A stretch of 64,000 bases of DNA from Amblyomma americanum (Eukaryota; Arthropoda; Arachnida; Ixodida; Ixodidae), in contig NC_135497.1 in assembly GCF_052857255.1 (NCBI RefSeq), positions 118,349,744-118,413,743 of the forward strand. The letters are read 5' to 3'. The notes beneath the pieces are model-generated. The model worked only from the letters and a program-made list of their open reading frames with translations. It made no database searches and was not told the DNA's origin. Position numbers and translations under genes: made by a program. Numbering within the stretch: position 1 is the stretch's first letter; each line of letters starts with the position of its first letter. This document shows, piece after piece, positions 1 to 11,477 of this stretch.

Positions 1-235
1 TAGATTCCGCCAAAAATGAGAACATGCTCTGCGTAAGAGGGCACATGCATGGAAATTTCAAACTTTCTCTAACCGCGTGCTTGTCTGAACGGCAGAATTC
101 CATTGGTTTCAAATAATTAAACAGTGAGCACTTTGTTTGGCGGTCAACATCCTTGATCTGTACCCCCAATATAGTTTTAGCCTTCAAAGCAACCTCGTTG
201 AAGCAAGCGAAAATACTGAATTCTCTTACTCGCAG

Positions 236-307
236 GATGCAGCGGTGAGGCTGATACAGGCGGCCTACCACGTCCACCTCGCGCGAAAGAAGGCACCAAT
301 GTTCAGG
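236..307 (+). CDS. Kelch gene A, exon with IQ-like motif (first exon visible)
   Basis: A 72-nt exon, phase 0 at both ends. It starts after the acceptor ctcttactcgcag and ends at the donor AGG/gtaagg. The peptide contains AVRLIQAAYHVHLARKK, which fits an IQ calmodulin-binding helix: Ile-Gln, then basic residues at the expected spacing, though the usual Gly is absent. A calmodulin or myosin-light-chain contact is an inference from the motif only. The exon can join the large repeat exon at 658 in frame. Upstream exons would lie before the window; nothing in 1-235 is clearly coding. A second downstream acceptor at 369 is also in phase 0 but leads to a stop at 570-572. Confidence 0.55.
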
Positions 308-657
308 GTAAGGTTTAAACAAAGTGTCAGCAGCCAAGCGTACGCCGATAGAGTTCCTTCTCTTACAGAGGCTGCAACATCATCGCGGCACACGCACCAG
401 CCGCGTGCCGGCGCCCTGCAGGAGCGCTGCTGTCGCCGCTGGTGACTTCCCGCCGCATGACTGCGACAGCAGGCGTCGCCATGCGGCGCTCTCAAGCCGT
501 CAAGCGCTGCACAGACCGTCGTTACCACGAAAAACGAATAGGAAGGCACGTGCATGGAAAAGAGACACCTGACGAATATCCGCGTGAATCTCGCCCCGAA
601 AGCGACAATCAAGGATCCCTTGCTGAAGCTAGGTTCCTGACAGAAGACCCTTTGCAG

Positions 658-2918
658 ACAGAAAGGTGGGTCCTGTGCCAAAACTTCTGGGTACCAGAAA
701 AGCAGCCTCCTCACGCTGAAAGCGCGGCTGATGCCGTGCTCTTATTTGGGCGCGCTGCTTCGCCACCTATGGCTTCCACCCCAACCATACAGAAGAAACA
801 AACACAGTTGAAAATTGTGGAAAACGTGCAAGAAGCTTCCGTTGACGTTTCCTCCGAAGACACTTCACCACCGTTGGAGAGGAAGCATTTACTGTTTGTG
901 TCACACACCCATTTAGCCGAGCAGGAAGCCGGGCGAAGTTACAAAGACATAATTAGGGAAGAGGAAATGAAAAGATGTGCGGCCGCCTTTAGATATGTAT
1001 TTCGCATACGCCCAGAGAAGTACACTCCTACGCCCCGCGTTTTCTACGTCCCTTCCGACGACGACGAAGACAACGATTGCGGACCTCCCGCAGCCGGCTT
1101 CGAGAAAACGATGTACCATCCTAACAGCGAGATTTTTGCGCGGCATGCAGAAGTGGTTCGTGGCGAGTGTGAAGCTGCGGGAGCCTCCATTGTGGAAAGG
1201 ATGAACCATCGTACCAGTGTTAACAGGGCCCTGCTTGCGCAAGTGGGTCGCAACGAGTGTAGCAAGGAAACTATTGACCGCCGTATCATCCAAGAAAGGG
1301 GGGCGATTACAGAAGCTGGCCGCGCCCAGTTCAGAACCCCTCCGTTCGACCCTACTGAAAGAATGGACCGCCGTATCAGCGAAAATAAGGAATGGTGCGC
1401 AGATGTGGGCCGTCACGAGTGCAGAGATCCTGGTGTCGACTTCGTGGAGACCATTGACCGTCGTATAAGTGAGAGTAGACGGTGGCCTACAGAGCTAGGC
1501 TGTGACCAGTGTAAAGCCCCTCAGTTGCACATTACAGAAACGATGGACCATCGCATAAGAGGAAACAGGGGACGGTTTACACAAGTGTTCCGCGACGAGC
1601 GCAGAGCTCCAGTATATCACATTGTGGAAGAGATGGAGCATCGCATGAACGACAAAAGGGCTCGGCCTAAAGAAGCCTTCAGTGACGAGTGCAGACGCAT
1701 CAACGAGAACAGGGGGCGGAGTACAGAACTGTTCTGTGACGAGTGCTCTGCTCCTGGACCTGACTTTGCGGAGGTCAGGGACCGTCGTGTCAGTGGGAAC
1801 AAGCAGCGGCAAATAGAGGTTAGCCACAAGCAGTGTAAAGCCCCTGCGTTCAACTTTGCGGCAGCGATGGACCGTCCGTTTAGCGAAAACAGAGGGCGAC
1901 GGATAGAAATGGACCGCGAAGAGCACCGAACTGCCTTAGCTGACAAAATAGAAACAGTGGAACATCGAATGAGCGAGAAAAGGGGGCGGCGTACGGAAGT
2001 GTTCCGCGACGAGTGCAGGGCTCCTAGACCAGACTTCATGGAAACAACAGAGCGTCGTGTCAGCGAGAACAGGCGGCGGCTAATAGAAGCAGGGAGCGAC
2101 CAGCACACAGCCCCTACATCTGACTTTCCGGAAGTTAGGGATCGTCGCACGAGCCAGAACAGTGGAAAGCGTGTAGAAGTGGGCCGCCACGAATGCAAAG
2201 CTCCCGTAGCTGACAGTGTCGAAACAAAGGGCAATCGTATGAGCGAGGAAAAAGGGCGGCGTACAGAAGTGGGCCTTGATAAATGCAGAACTCATGGACC
2301 CTACTTTGGGAGGACAATAGACCGTCGTACCAGTGAGAACACGGAGCGGCGTACAGAAGTAGGCCGCGACCAGTGCAGAGCTCCCGCAAAACACTTTGCG
2401 GAAACGATGGACCGCCCTATCAGCGTGGACACGACTCGACTTACTGAAGTTGGCCGGAAGAGACGAGAACCCTCACAAATGATGACCGCGTTTTACCTAG
2501 GCGAGACGAAAATCGCGTGGGAGGATACTTGTACTAGACATCAATCTTTCCCGCGGAATGAGGCAGAACACCCGGAGAGGGTATTCACAAGAGGATCGTG
2601 GCCTCTCATGGGGGAACGTGGTATCGGGAATATTCGTCCGCAACAAGGCAAATGGATTTCCAGCGCTCACGGCGGCAGCGGCTACCAATTTCTCAGCTGG
2701 GCTGACCCCCAGCATCTGTTGTCAGCGGCATCTCGGCCGCGAAGCGCTTGGCGTTTAAGCGCTATGCAGTTGGAAAACACCGTAAGCGGGCAAAAAAAAG
2801 TGTTGCGCGCATGCCACAGTTCACTCTGGCTGGAGGCGAGTCAGCAAAGCGACCCGGACTTCTGGAGTCCTCTGTGCAAGATTTTGCCGCCGATGACTCC
2901 GAGAACAGTCGACGAGCG
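658..2918 (+). CDS. Kelch gene A, large exon with about fifteen 30-residue repeats
   Basis: Open reading frame of about 753 codons after the acceptor gaccctttgcag (phase 0). It ends at CG/gtgagt in phase 2. The same frame is open from 442, so the true 5' edge is inferred from phase. Residues 1-130 of the exon are unremarkable. An acidic run SDDDEDNDC follows, then imperfect 30-residue repeats over about residues 152-605, then a tail containing RACHSS. The repeats are rich in Arg, Glu and Asp with one Cys in DECRAP, and I recognise no domain; a helical charged spacer is plausible. The tail and donor are conserved in copy B at 59053. The next exon supplies the third base of a CGG Arg codon and starts the Kelch part, so this domain sits N-terminal to the propeller. 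Confidence 0.75.
1111..2475 (+). repeat. Tandem array of 90-bp units coding 30-residue repeats
   Basis: Consensus of one unit is roughly MDRRxSENRGRRTEVGRDEC followed by RAPxxxFxET. Thirteen near full units plus two shortened ones (near 1204-1270 and 1680-1735) and a final partial unit near 2407 can be read. The units are divergent from each other, so the array is old or under protein-level constraint. The homologous array in copy B (about 59100-59830) holds only about seven units, so unit number has changed since duplication. Confidence 0.85.
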
Positions 2919-3667
2919 GTGAGTAGAATTTATCGCAAGGTGCGCTGTTTTCAGTCAATAGGCCATCGAAGTTTTGCCCATGGTTTGGTGAGAAATATAT
3001 GTCATGCATATGGCGAGCTGGGCTGTAAGGACCAAAGGCGTTTCTGCTTCTTTGCAGACGCTGAAAGGTCACACTCATAACCGTGCTGGTCAGCACCTTG
3101 ACCACCCCTCGGTCCTTTGCCTTCTGCGCCTTCGTTTCGTTGAGCGAAGTTCGACTGGGCGCTGCTTGAGATGCCTCACACCCAAGAACACGTGAATGCG
3201 CAAAAAATCACGATATCGATATCGCTTTAAAAGTTGCGCTCTTTATATGCGTGTTACGCAGTTGCTCGGCCCTTGTTTTCCGGCTCTTTCGCCCAGCCAG
3301 CTGCGATGTCTCCCTCGGCGGCTTTCTAACGGCTGGCGCACAACATAATAGGCAGCTCGATTTCAGCTGCCATGGTCGCTCATTCCTGGATGAGAGAAAT
3401 AAACTGTAACAACACGCGTCTTCCAAACGTGACGGAAAGCAAAGATGGGGTGCTTGTCAAACTTCAAGCTCTCACATCATAGCTAAGCGGCAAAGCATAT
3501 CAGCGTTTCTAAAGCCTGGCAGCGTTTTCAGTCTGACCTGAAAAAACAAAAATGTGTGTGAGTGTGTGGGAGCCGAAAACGAACGCACTAAGCAAAACAG
3601 CAGGTGGTGACACTGAATTTACGTTACATTTTATCTTTACTTTTTCTTCTATTTCTCTTGTGCTCAG

Positions 3668-3810
3668 GAACGAAATACTGGGTTACTTTTTCGATGTCTC
3701 GTTTTACGGCGATCTAGCGACCCCCCTTCAGCTGACCTACAACGGGCCTTGTCACAACCTGATGGTAATCGGTGGCATATCACCTACCAAGCTAGCCGAT
3801 GATGCTCATG
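3668..3810 (+). CDS. Kelch gene A, exon for the first Kelch Gly-Gly motif
   Basis: 143-nt exon between the acceptor tcttgtgctcag and the donor CATG/gtaagc, phase 2 in and phase 1 out. It encodes a strand ending NLMVIGGISP, the Kelch double-glycine turn, then ADDAHG, whose final Gly codon is completed by the next exon. In copy B the homologous exon is 141 nt and has lost its acceptor, so this copy is the intact version. The preceding intron (2919-3667) contains a stretch near 3030-3105 that is conserved in copy B. Confidence 0.75.
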
Positions 3811-4626
3811 GTAAGCCGCCTTTGAGTCGGAACACGCAGGCATAGAGTTGGTCATAGCTTGCGTCGATATACACGCGTGAGCCGTCCACGCAGCGTCTTT
3901 AGCTCGGGAGTCATGATTCTGCCATAAATATGTTCTTTCGCAGTTTAATGCTGACACAGTAAAAAACAGTGTTAAAGACAACATAGGAATAGCTTTACAC
4001 GTCTTTGAGAGCAAGCGCGCAATGAAAAACCTAATTAACGAGCTACTAAACGAAGACTTTATCTGTATGCAGTCAATCGGTGTGCGTTGAATGTACGTAA
4101 CATTTACTCCGTGGAGGTATTACGCGTCTCCGTTTCTCTCTCTGTTCTATATATTCCTTGCATTTTCCAAGTAGTAGTATGGTTGTAGTAGAACCGATTA
4201 TTAAAAAAGAAAAACAAAAGAAGAAAAAGATTTTGCCCGCCCCGGGAACTGCTTTCACGTATCTTAAGCCCCTGAGCTGGGCCCGGCGGAAATGAAGGGG
4301 CAGGGACAGGATTTTTAGAAGAAGTAAAGAGGGGAATAATTTCGAGAACTGACAGGTTAGAGTTCACGCCCAGATTGGGCTTCATTTTGCACACTCTAAC
4401 TCTGTTCCATTGAGTTTAGACGTATTATTCTGGGCCGTCGGAAAGCCCGCTGTCTAGTAATTATTTCGCGGGGTCTATCTGGTGCCTCCCACAATAGCAG
4501 AGCGTGTTTTAGCCTTGGTTCGCACGCTGCAAGGAGGCCTTCAGGTAGAAAATTTCAGTGCTAAGTGCGCATAGAAAAGTGGGAGAAAAAAGGAAGCTTA
4601 TTCCAGCGCACACGCGGTGAGTGCAG

Positions 4627-4746
4627 GAGCCGCCATGCTGTCCTATGGCCCGGGACACGATCGCTGGAGGCCCTACGGCTTCATGGCTGAGCCGAGGTGC
4701 GACCGCACGGTCGTCATCGTTCGCAACAACGACGTCATGCTGGCCG
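4627..4746 (+). CDS. Kelch gene A, Kelch exon 2
   Basis: 120-nt exon, phase 1 at both ends, from acceptor gtgagtgcag to donor GCCG/gtgagt. It encodes AAMLSYGPGHDRW, the Kelch strand before the conserved Trp, and ends VMLAG so that the next Kelch Gly-Gly is split across the splice junction. The copy B exon at 52550-52669 is exactly the same length and is closer to the Kelch consensus there (SYDPGSNSW). An upstream AG at 4606 gives the wrong phase and reads into a TGA, which is why 4627 was chosen. Confidence 0.8.
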
Positions 4747-5852
4747 GTGAGTACAGTGTAAAACGCCCGCTACAAAAAAGCGTTAACGTCGGCTCTACGC
4801 GGCGCGACGCAGTGTTCCACGCGGCTACAAAAGTCATAGAAGGAAATGTGTTCCGTCATCTATTGGTCTCCAGGCATTAGTGGGTGATGCATGCACTTTA
4901 AAGGCTGTCCTGTGTAGAAATGATCCACATAACACTTTTCAAGCTCTGTGGAGTAGTCAAAGTTGATTCCGTCCTTCAGTGCGAACAGAATGACTTTTCT
5001 TTTCGAGCGCCTGTGTTAGGCTCGAAGAGCTTGCAACGTGCACGTTACGCACGCCTCCTGCAAAAGCTTTGTACTCAAGAAACAAGATAAAGCTCTATGT
5101 TAAGCTTGCGGCGACGAGCCCAGAGCAAACCACACCCTATTTTTATACAAACAAACGGAACCGCGCAAGATATTTCGTGTAGTTTTACGTCCATCACATT
5201 CTATTTATCACACTCTTGATTTTAATAGAAAATGCAGTTGTAGATGCTTCATGGGTTTTGGGGTTCGTTGAAGAAGGAGAGGTGTCAAATAAATTCTAAC
5301 TTTGCAAACATTTATAAAATATCCCTCCTAAGCCTGTCTTTAGCACTTATTAGCCTTACCTGCTTATGCGCCGTAAAACCCAAAACAACGCAAGTTGGAA
5401 GAGCAATCCGAAGGCCAGGATCTTTGACATTCGTCCTATGGATACTCGTATGCACAGTCGGTCCTGTTCTCTAACCACAGTTTGTTTGATTTTATCGTTA
5501 TTATAATCATTTTTTCGTTTACGACACACACATATCGTCACATACAGTCGGAGCAGCACGGTGAACGTAAACGATGCACCGTGGTGCTCGAGAGTAGACA
5601 GGCTTCCGCAGGGTCTTTCTGCTTTTTGTTTCCTTGCCTCGGTCTTCATGTAAGCAACAGTATAGGGTTCCTCGATACGAGCGGGCATCGAGGCACCCTA
5701 CGCAACAGCTCGGCAAACACCCACTGCAAGCTAAGCGCGCATCGCATGCACTGCACCATGTGCTTGAAATTGCGCGGCCTATACTTGCGACCCTGTGTCT
5801 CGTCATAGGCTATATATGCCTATGCTTGAATGCAGCCGTGCCCTCTGCGCAG

Positions 5853-6039
5853 GCGGCCTGGACCCTCTCTGCGCAACGACCAGTGGCCATATACCGCCAT
5901 CGAACAAGGCTTTTTTATTCAGTAGCAGATGGAAGAGGCGGATCGAACTACCCGCAATGAGCCGTGAACGCGCTTTCCACGCTGCCGTCGGCTGGCATGG
6001 CCGCATGATGGTCTTCGGTGGATTCCATCGCACCGGCCG
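5853..6039 (+). CDS. Kelch gene A, Kelch exon 3
   Basis: 187-nt exon, phase 1 in and phase 2 out, between acceptor ccctctgcgcag and donor GGCCG/gtgagc. It completes the split Gly to give LAGGLDP, then WKRRIELPAM, RAFHAAVG and MMVFGGFHRTG, which together make one full Kelch blade and the Gly-Gly of the next. Copy B has the same 187-nt exon at 51427-51613 with identical splice phases. Other AG dinucleotides closer to 5809 and 5836 do not fit the upstream phase. Confidence 0.82.
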
Positions 6040-7715
6040 GTGAGCTCCCGTATAGGCCGTTTACAGTGTACAGCTCTTGCTCTTGAGACGAGATGGCGCC
6101 ACAGACGCGCTCGGAACACGGTGCCATTACGAGCCTCTTAAGTCGCCGGCGTGTACGCCTCGACACAGTAATGGAAATATCACGGGTAGCTGCCGAAGTG
6201 TTCTTTATGCGAAGGTGGGGAAGGAAAGAGGAAATACTTGCTCTGTTGTGGATTGCAAGAAATGCTACGGAGAGTTGAAGGTGCGGTATTCAATTGTTTG
6301 CGAGCTTCTCGAAACCGAACAGCACAAGCAAGTACTGCCCCTTTTCGCGGCCGTTCGCCACGCACCCTTTCCGTGAAGAGGAACCTGGCAAACACGTTCG
6401 CCAACGCTAGACAGCCGATATAGAAAGAAAGGTTACGATCTTGGAAAATCTGCGAGGGCAAGTGCACAACATTGCTGCATTAATTAACTGTTCTGCCACC
6501 GAAGCAGTCGCTTCGTGCTTTCTGTTGCTGCGCGGTTGCGCCTGCGTGTGTAGCGAGACCCCATTGCTTGCAAGTTAAGGTGTGCGGCAATTTAGTAACA
6601 GCAGCGCCCGACGCCGAATTAGGTACTCTAAAGAAGGACGGCTTACGCTCCTACATGCCACTAGTGCAGATCGTGTAGTGCACAGCCGCGCGTACGGACG
6701 ACGCTTACCGTCTGTGTATTGTGTGCCCTCTTGGCGCTACTCTTGAACTTCGCTCCAAGCAGAGCTCTTTTCGTGGACCATATTCGGAATGAAGCTTTTG
6801 CGTTACGGCTGCAGTGCTGCAGGGTGGCTGTCACTTCTTCGTGCGAGACAGTCACGAAAAGTGACTCCGCAGGCCAGCGCACAGAGTGACGCTGATTGCT
6901 TACCATTGCCGAGATATCGAGCCTTTTCATGCCCGCATATCGAGCGTGGAGCGTACCAAAATTTCATGTGTCAGACTGACGTAATTTTGAACTTCGTGTA
7001 GTGTGAACGCGTTGCCGTGCGCGTGTTATAACATTTATATCGCGGAATCCTTCGAAGTGATTGCGCGCCAGCTCATGAAGGCTGCTTAATGCATGACACT
7101 GCTACCATAATATTTAACATTTGTGTGGGTACTTAATTTGGTGGCCTTTCTGTGTTTAACAAACAAGTAGAAAATGTTTTTGGTTTTCTAAGCACCGTTA
7201 ACAGGTTCCAAACAAATGTTTTCGATGTGCATGTGAGCGTTTTATAGAGCAGTGTCTGCATGTATTTACGCAATACTACAACGACCTGCGCAGCCGCAGG
7301 AGCATTGAACCTTGCCGTTTTAGATAATATCAATAAACAACATTCACCAAAGCCTTCTGCGGATGCAAAGACAAGCATCAGTCGATCCATCCGTTGGCTG
7401 GCTCTGCGACATAAAGCCCGAAACCTTCTTCACGCCTCAAGTGAAAAAATTAGGGCGCACACATGACCTTCGAATCTTTGGACAAACTATAGTGTCTTTT
7501 ACGACCGTATGAACAGAAACACTGCCTGCCGGAACCGAACCATCGGACGCGGCAGCCGACGCGTCGAGGCGCACGCCAGTCAAGAGGCGTGGAATGGCTG
7601 CGGGCTCACGTGATCAAAGATGGCAGCCCCCGTGACACGGCACTGTAAAACGTCTATAGCGTTCACTGCAAATTCAGAGCGTGCGACAGCCTGTATTCGG
7701 CGACGAGACTAGCCT

Positions 7716-8082
7716 GTGACAAATGCTAAAAAGAAAACCCATACGGTAGTTTTTTCAGCTGGCTTGCACGTTTTGAGCCAGCATGGGCCTGGTCCGCATG
7801 GAGTGTTTTTTGCACGGGGAAACGCGCCGCGGGCCAAACCCACGCGGCCGTCCCGCCGAATTTGCACTGTCACGGTCGTTTATCGCGGCCACTTCTTGCA
7901 TCCGTGGCGGTGCAGGTGCGGCGGCAGGGCCGCATGAGGGTTCGCTCGTGGCACGTTTCCGCGTGCTAAAAATGCTTAATGTAGGCCAGGCTTTAGGCGT
8001 TCCTTCGCTTCATCGAATGCAGCACGAACAAACCAGACTGAATGGCGCTCTGCAACAATGCGCAACTCTTCCTGTCATGTGA
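7716..8082 (+). other. Conserved intron block shared with copy B
   Basis: This lies in the 3.5-kb intron between exons at 6039 and 9568. It is GC-rich and carries an open frame, but no splice-compatible exon or known domain was found. Its importance is that 50955-51360 on the opposite strand is clearly homologous over most of this length, including the GC-rich core and the end near AGACTGAATGGC. It therefore marks the inverted duplication outside coding sequence. The flanking intron parts 6040-7715 and 8083-8848 show nothing I recognise. Confidence 0.6.
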
Positions 8083-8848
8083 AATTCACGTTGCATTACT
8101 GAGTAGAAAATTAACGCTGAGTGGTGAAACCGGTGCTGGACGAAATGTTCTTGCATGTACAAATATGCATCGCTCAGGTATCCCGCTTCTTTGCCGTCTT
8201 TCGCATTGTGCGCTGTTTTGCAAATAAAGAAAAGGGAATAAAAATACTGTGACATGTAAGGTATCTCCTCAAAGGTCCGCTTGGGATTATTTATTTTGAC
8301 CTGCTAATATTTGGACTTCAGGCAATGGCTTGACGGAAAACATTAAAGCAGGCGTCAACCTGGAGCAAAAAAGAAATTAAATTTTTCGATACTATGATTC
8401 TAATAGAGAACATTTACATTGAAGCGCTCTTTTTAATTCTTTAAGTGTCAATGCTTCCTTTTCCGCCAATCCCGTACGCTCCTCTGGAGTTCCGCGCACA
8501 AGCCATCGCTTGCGTCTTACTAGTGCGCGTTTCACGGCTCCAGAGGCGTATTGCATTCACAGTAAATTATCTTCGATTATGCTACTTATTGAGCAGTAAG
8601 GAGGCCAAAACGAATTAAATATTTTTCTATTTTTGGAGACCTGAGCACAACATTCTTTTGCCTTTTGTTTATATTGTGAAGACGTTTGCGTTGTAGTAAA
8701 TTCTAGAAATTCTGGTAACCAGAGACACCTTCGACTCGGTCTAAACCTCAGCAGTTATGCTGGTATTAAATAATGAAGATGCCTTTTCGTATGTCTGTTT
8801 TCGCCCTAATATTTGTTCCAGAAGCTGTGCGCATTCTTGTCCCACTAT

Positions 8849-9055
8849 AAGCTTTTTTAAAACATGTATAATGGGTGCACACCGACTGACGTCATCCACG
8901 AAGACAGCAATCAAATTCCAATAAGGAAGGATGTCTGGCAGGAAGACACGGTATCTCCAATGCTGGTCACCGCCTGCAAACACGTTTTCAGAGACCAGGA
9001 TTTTGAACTGCTGGAGATGAGAGCTAATGGAGAATACCTTAGTAATCTATGATTG
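8849..9055 (+). mobile_element. RTE-type LINE reverse transcriptase fragment
   Basis: Short remnant in the intron of gene A. The frame contains NQIPIRKDVWQEDTVSPM, which matches the block before the catalytic YADD/FADD of RTE-type reverse transcriptase and the equivalent stretch of the RTE at 41190-41235 in this window. It continues as far as NGEYLSNL and is truncated on both sides. It has no coding capacity and no equivalent at this place in copy B, so it arrived after the duplication or was lost from B. Confidence 0.75.
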
Positions 9056-9567
9056 GCTGATTAGGGAGGGAGGGAGGGAGTGAGGAAAAGGACATGCTGG
9101 GCTTAACCCTAATGTAAATGCCAGCGTATAAGAGTCTTTGTGCGAAAGAAATAAATCATAACGCGTCTTTGTCTTCTTAATTATACATCGCATTCGGAAG
9201 CCGCAACTTGCACTCTACGCGATTAGATATATGCCAAAGTAGGCCCATGAAAGTGATAGAGCGATCTGTGCGATAAAGAAGTCTCATGAATGCAACTCAT
9301 GTATCAGTATCTGGAGATTAAAAGGAGACGCGGTTGCTAGTCATTAAATTGATGCGATCATTGCAAATCATTAGAAGCTTTGAAGTGTTGGTAACAAATA
9401 AGCTAATCCAGAATAGTAAACTGTACGTCAACGGGATAGCTATCTTAAGTAAAGCGGAGTTTCTCCGCTGTACAGTGGTGCTCTTTGTAAGAGAGTTCTC
9501 GTGCCTGAGGAGTGGTCGGCTGCTTACCTTACGGCGTGGTCAGATCGACGCGACGGTCTTTCTGCAG

Positions 9568-9762
9568 GATGCTCAGCAGCGCTGAAGTTTACTTCTTCAA
9601 TACGAACCAGTCGTTGCTCATTCGCCCAATGTCGATGGCTCTCATGGGGATGGCTGCCGCCACAATCGACACGCGAGTCTACATCATCGGCGGCATCTCT
9701 TGTGGTCCGGTCGTGCACGCCCTCCAGGCCTCAATCTACATCTTCGACACGAGCACAGACTC
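9568..9762 (+). CDS. Kelch gene A, Kelch exon 4
   Basis: 195-nt exon, phase 2 at both ends, from acceptor tttctgcag to donor GACTC/gtaagt. It encodes SSAEVYFF, MSMALMGMAAATID and VYIIGG, a standard Kelch blade, followed by a strand SIYIFDTSTDS. The conserved Trp expected after FNTNQ is replaced by Leu here, while copy B retains it (NAKQWSF), so gene A has lost a Kelch signature residue. The copy B exon at 49374-49568 is also 195 nt. Confidence 0.82.
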
Positions 9763-10086
9763 GTAAGTACCCACTGTACGCCACAGAATGGTCTGACGGC
9801 GTAGTTTTCCTCTTATTTTTTTTCATGCGTTTGTGTGTGCTTGTGTGGGAGGGGGCGGGAGGCTAACCCGCCAAAAAAAGTTAAAATGCGTAAAAACCAG
9901 CGCACGAAGGCCCCACGCTTGCAGAAAAGGCCGCCCCACTGGGGCCTTTCAGCCTCAATTCAAAGAAAACTTGGTGAGTGCATGACCTTTTTTCCTCTAT
10001 AGCCGCTACGTGAACTGCAGTAGAGAATCGGCGGCAGACGGGCGCTCCTCTGTGCTCAGTAAATGCAAACCCCCCGTGTTTTGCAG

Positions 10087-10299
10087 CTGGACCAAGCTAG
10101 CAGCGATGATGGAGAAGAGGGCCTTTTTCTCAGCCGTGGCCGTACAACGCGACTGGTGGCTAGCAGGGGGCGTCATGCAGCTGAGGCCCAAGGTCAAGTG
10201 CACCACGTGTATCGACGTGCTCCGCCTGGCCTCGTCCACCATGGAGCGACCATCTGTCATGCCATCGCCTAGGCACTCTGTTTGCGCGGAAAAAAACAG
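10087..10299 (+). CDS. Kelch gene A, Kelch exon 5
   Basis: 213-nt exon, phase 2 at both ends, from acceptor gtgttttgcag to donor AACAG/gtgaga. It begins WTKLAAMMEKRAF, includes WWLAGGVM (Gly-Gly motif) and ends MPSPRHSVCAEKN. Copy B has the same exon with three extra bases near the 3' edge (48925-49140). Its phase-2 end does not match the phase-1 start of the Kelch exon at 11478, which is why a small exon at 11417 is proposed. Confidence 0.8.
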
Positions 10300-11416
10300 G
10301 TGAGAGGGCCAGCGGCAGCCGCTGACAAGCACATTCCGCCACCAGAGTGCTGCAGATAACCCTCTCTGTCTCATTGCGGTCGAAACTGTCGCATGATCCG
10401 AGCTGAAGCGCTGGAGCGGTTTATTCGAAGGCACGGTTGGCGATTTAGTGACCTGCTCGGTCCGGTATTTCTCACAACGTGCGCTATAGGTCACCTGTGG
10501 GTAGTGTATCCCCATCACACCCATCTCGACGATACTCTGCAGCGAACAAAACGCATCCGGAGAGGAAACAATCAGGTTTGGCGCTTTCCCCCGGTTTGGT
10601 GTGAACTGTATGTGCCATTCTTAATGCGACAGTATTAAAAACTGCTTTTTCGTCTCGCTTTTATAAACAGGTACATACTGCAGTCTAAAGAACTTATATT
10701 ACCAGATGCCTAAATGTTAAGCAAAAATCTTAAATGCTTATTAAAATACCTAACGTTAAATCAAAATTACGCAACAAAAACAACAGAATGCAGGCCGCTC
10801 GCCGGTTGCACTTAGCCGCATTAATTTACTTTATTAGGTGGTCTTTCCTTTACAAGATACAATGCAAGCGAAGAGCGTGCCGAAATGGAATGAGAAAAGC
10901 CAGGGCATGAATAGTTTTCATCGACTACCTTTGCTCATTTATGTTATTTGGAAAGCGGTGCGCCAGCGCAAGGCAATATGGACGCGGCGTCATGCTTAAA
11001 AAGAATTAAATTACGAATAATATCTGATAGCTGACGTGGCGTTTGCACCGCGAGAAATTGAAGGCCTCCAAGGGTGAATCTTCTCGCACAAACTCCGCGA
11101 AAGGAGCAACATTGTACTGCTAATTTTGTGCAATACTTGCTGATGCTGACCCTCATTTGGGAGTCTTTCCACGGATTTCGATTATCGGGTGGAACCGCTT
11201 CCAAGCAGCTTATGAACATCGCCTTCTGTGGCGCGTTTTTTTGTCGTACAGCAAACTGAGTGCCACATAGTTAAGGTGATCGAGAGCCACACTGTTGCAC
11301 TCGTAAGAGCTGTCGAAGGCATTGCTCACGCAGATACACGGCGTCAGGGCAGCCTCGTAGGCATACCCGACATATTTTTTCTTCATGTGTGTTCTAATGG
11401 TTCTTCTTATTCACAG

Positions 11417-11439
11417 TCGTGAGCTGCTTAAATCCAAGG
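11417..11439 (+). CDS. Possible 23-nt microexon of Kelch gene A
   Basis: Acceptor cttattcacag and donor CCAAGG/gtgaga bound 23 nt that convert phase 2 to phase 1, exactly what is needed between exons 10087-10299 and 11478-11662. It would add SRELLKSK before GYEVYLFGG. The following intron would be only 38 nt, which is very short, so a frameshift in gene A or an unseen alternative exon is the main competing explanation. In copy B both splice sites of this segment are destroyed and it is one base shorter. Confidence 0.4.
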
Positions 11440-11477
11440 GTGAGAGTGTGAACGGAAACGCTGGACACCACGCGCAG

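Noticed and set aside
913..2394. Minus-strand frames opposite the repeat exon of gene A
   Set aside because: Shadows of the 90-bp coding repeat; the plus frame is longer, continuous and conserved in copy B.
4607..4626. Upstream AG at 4606 as start of Kelch exon 2
   Set aside because: It gives the wrong phase after 3810 and runs into TGA at 4618-4620.
5795..5960. Frame through the ATGCCTATG at 5816 as an independent start of a Kelch gene
   Set aside because: The true exon begins at the phase-matching acceptor 5853, which also splits the Kelch Gly-Gly in the same place as copy B.
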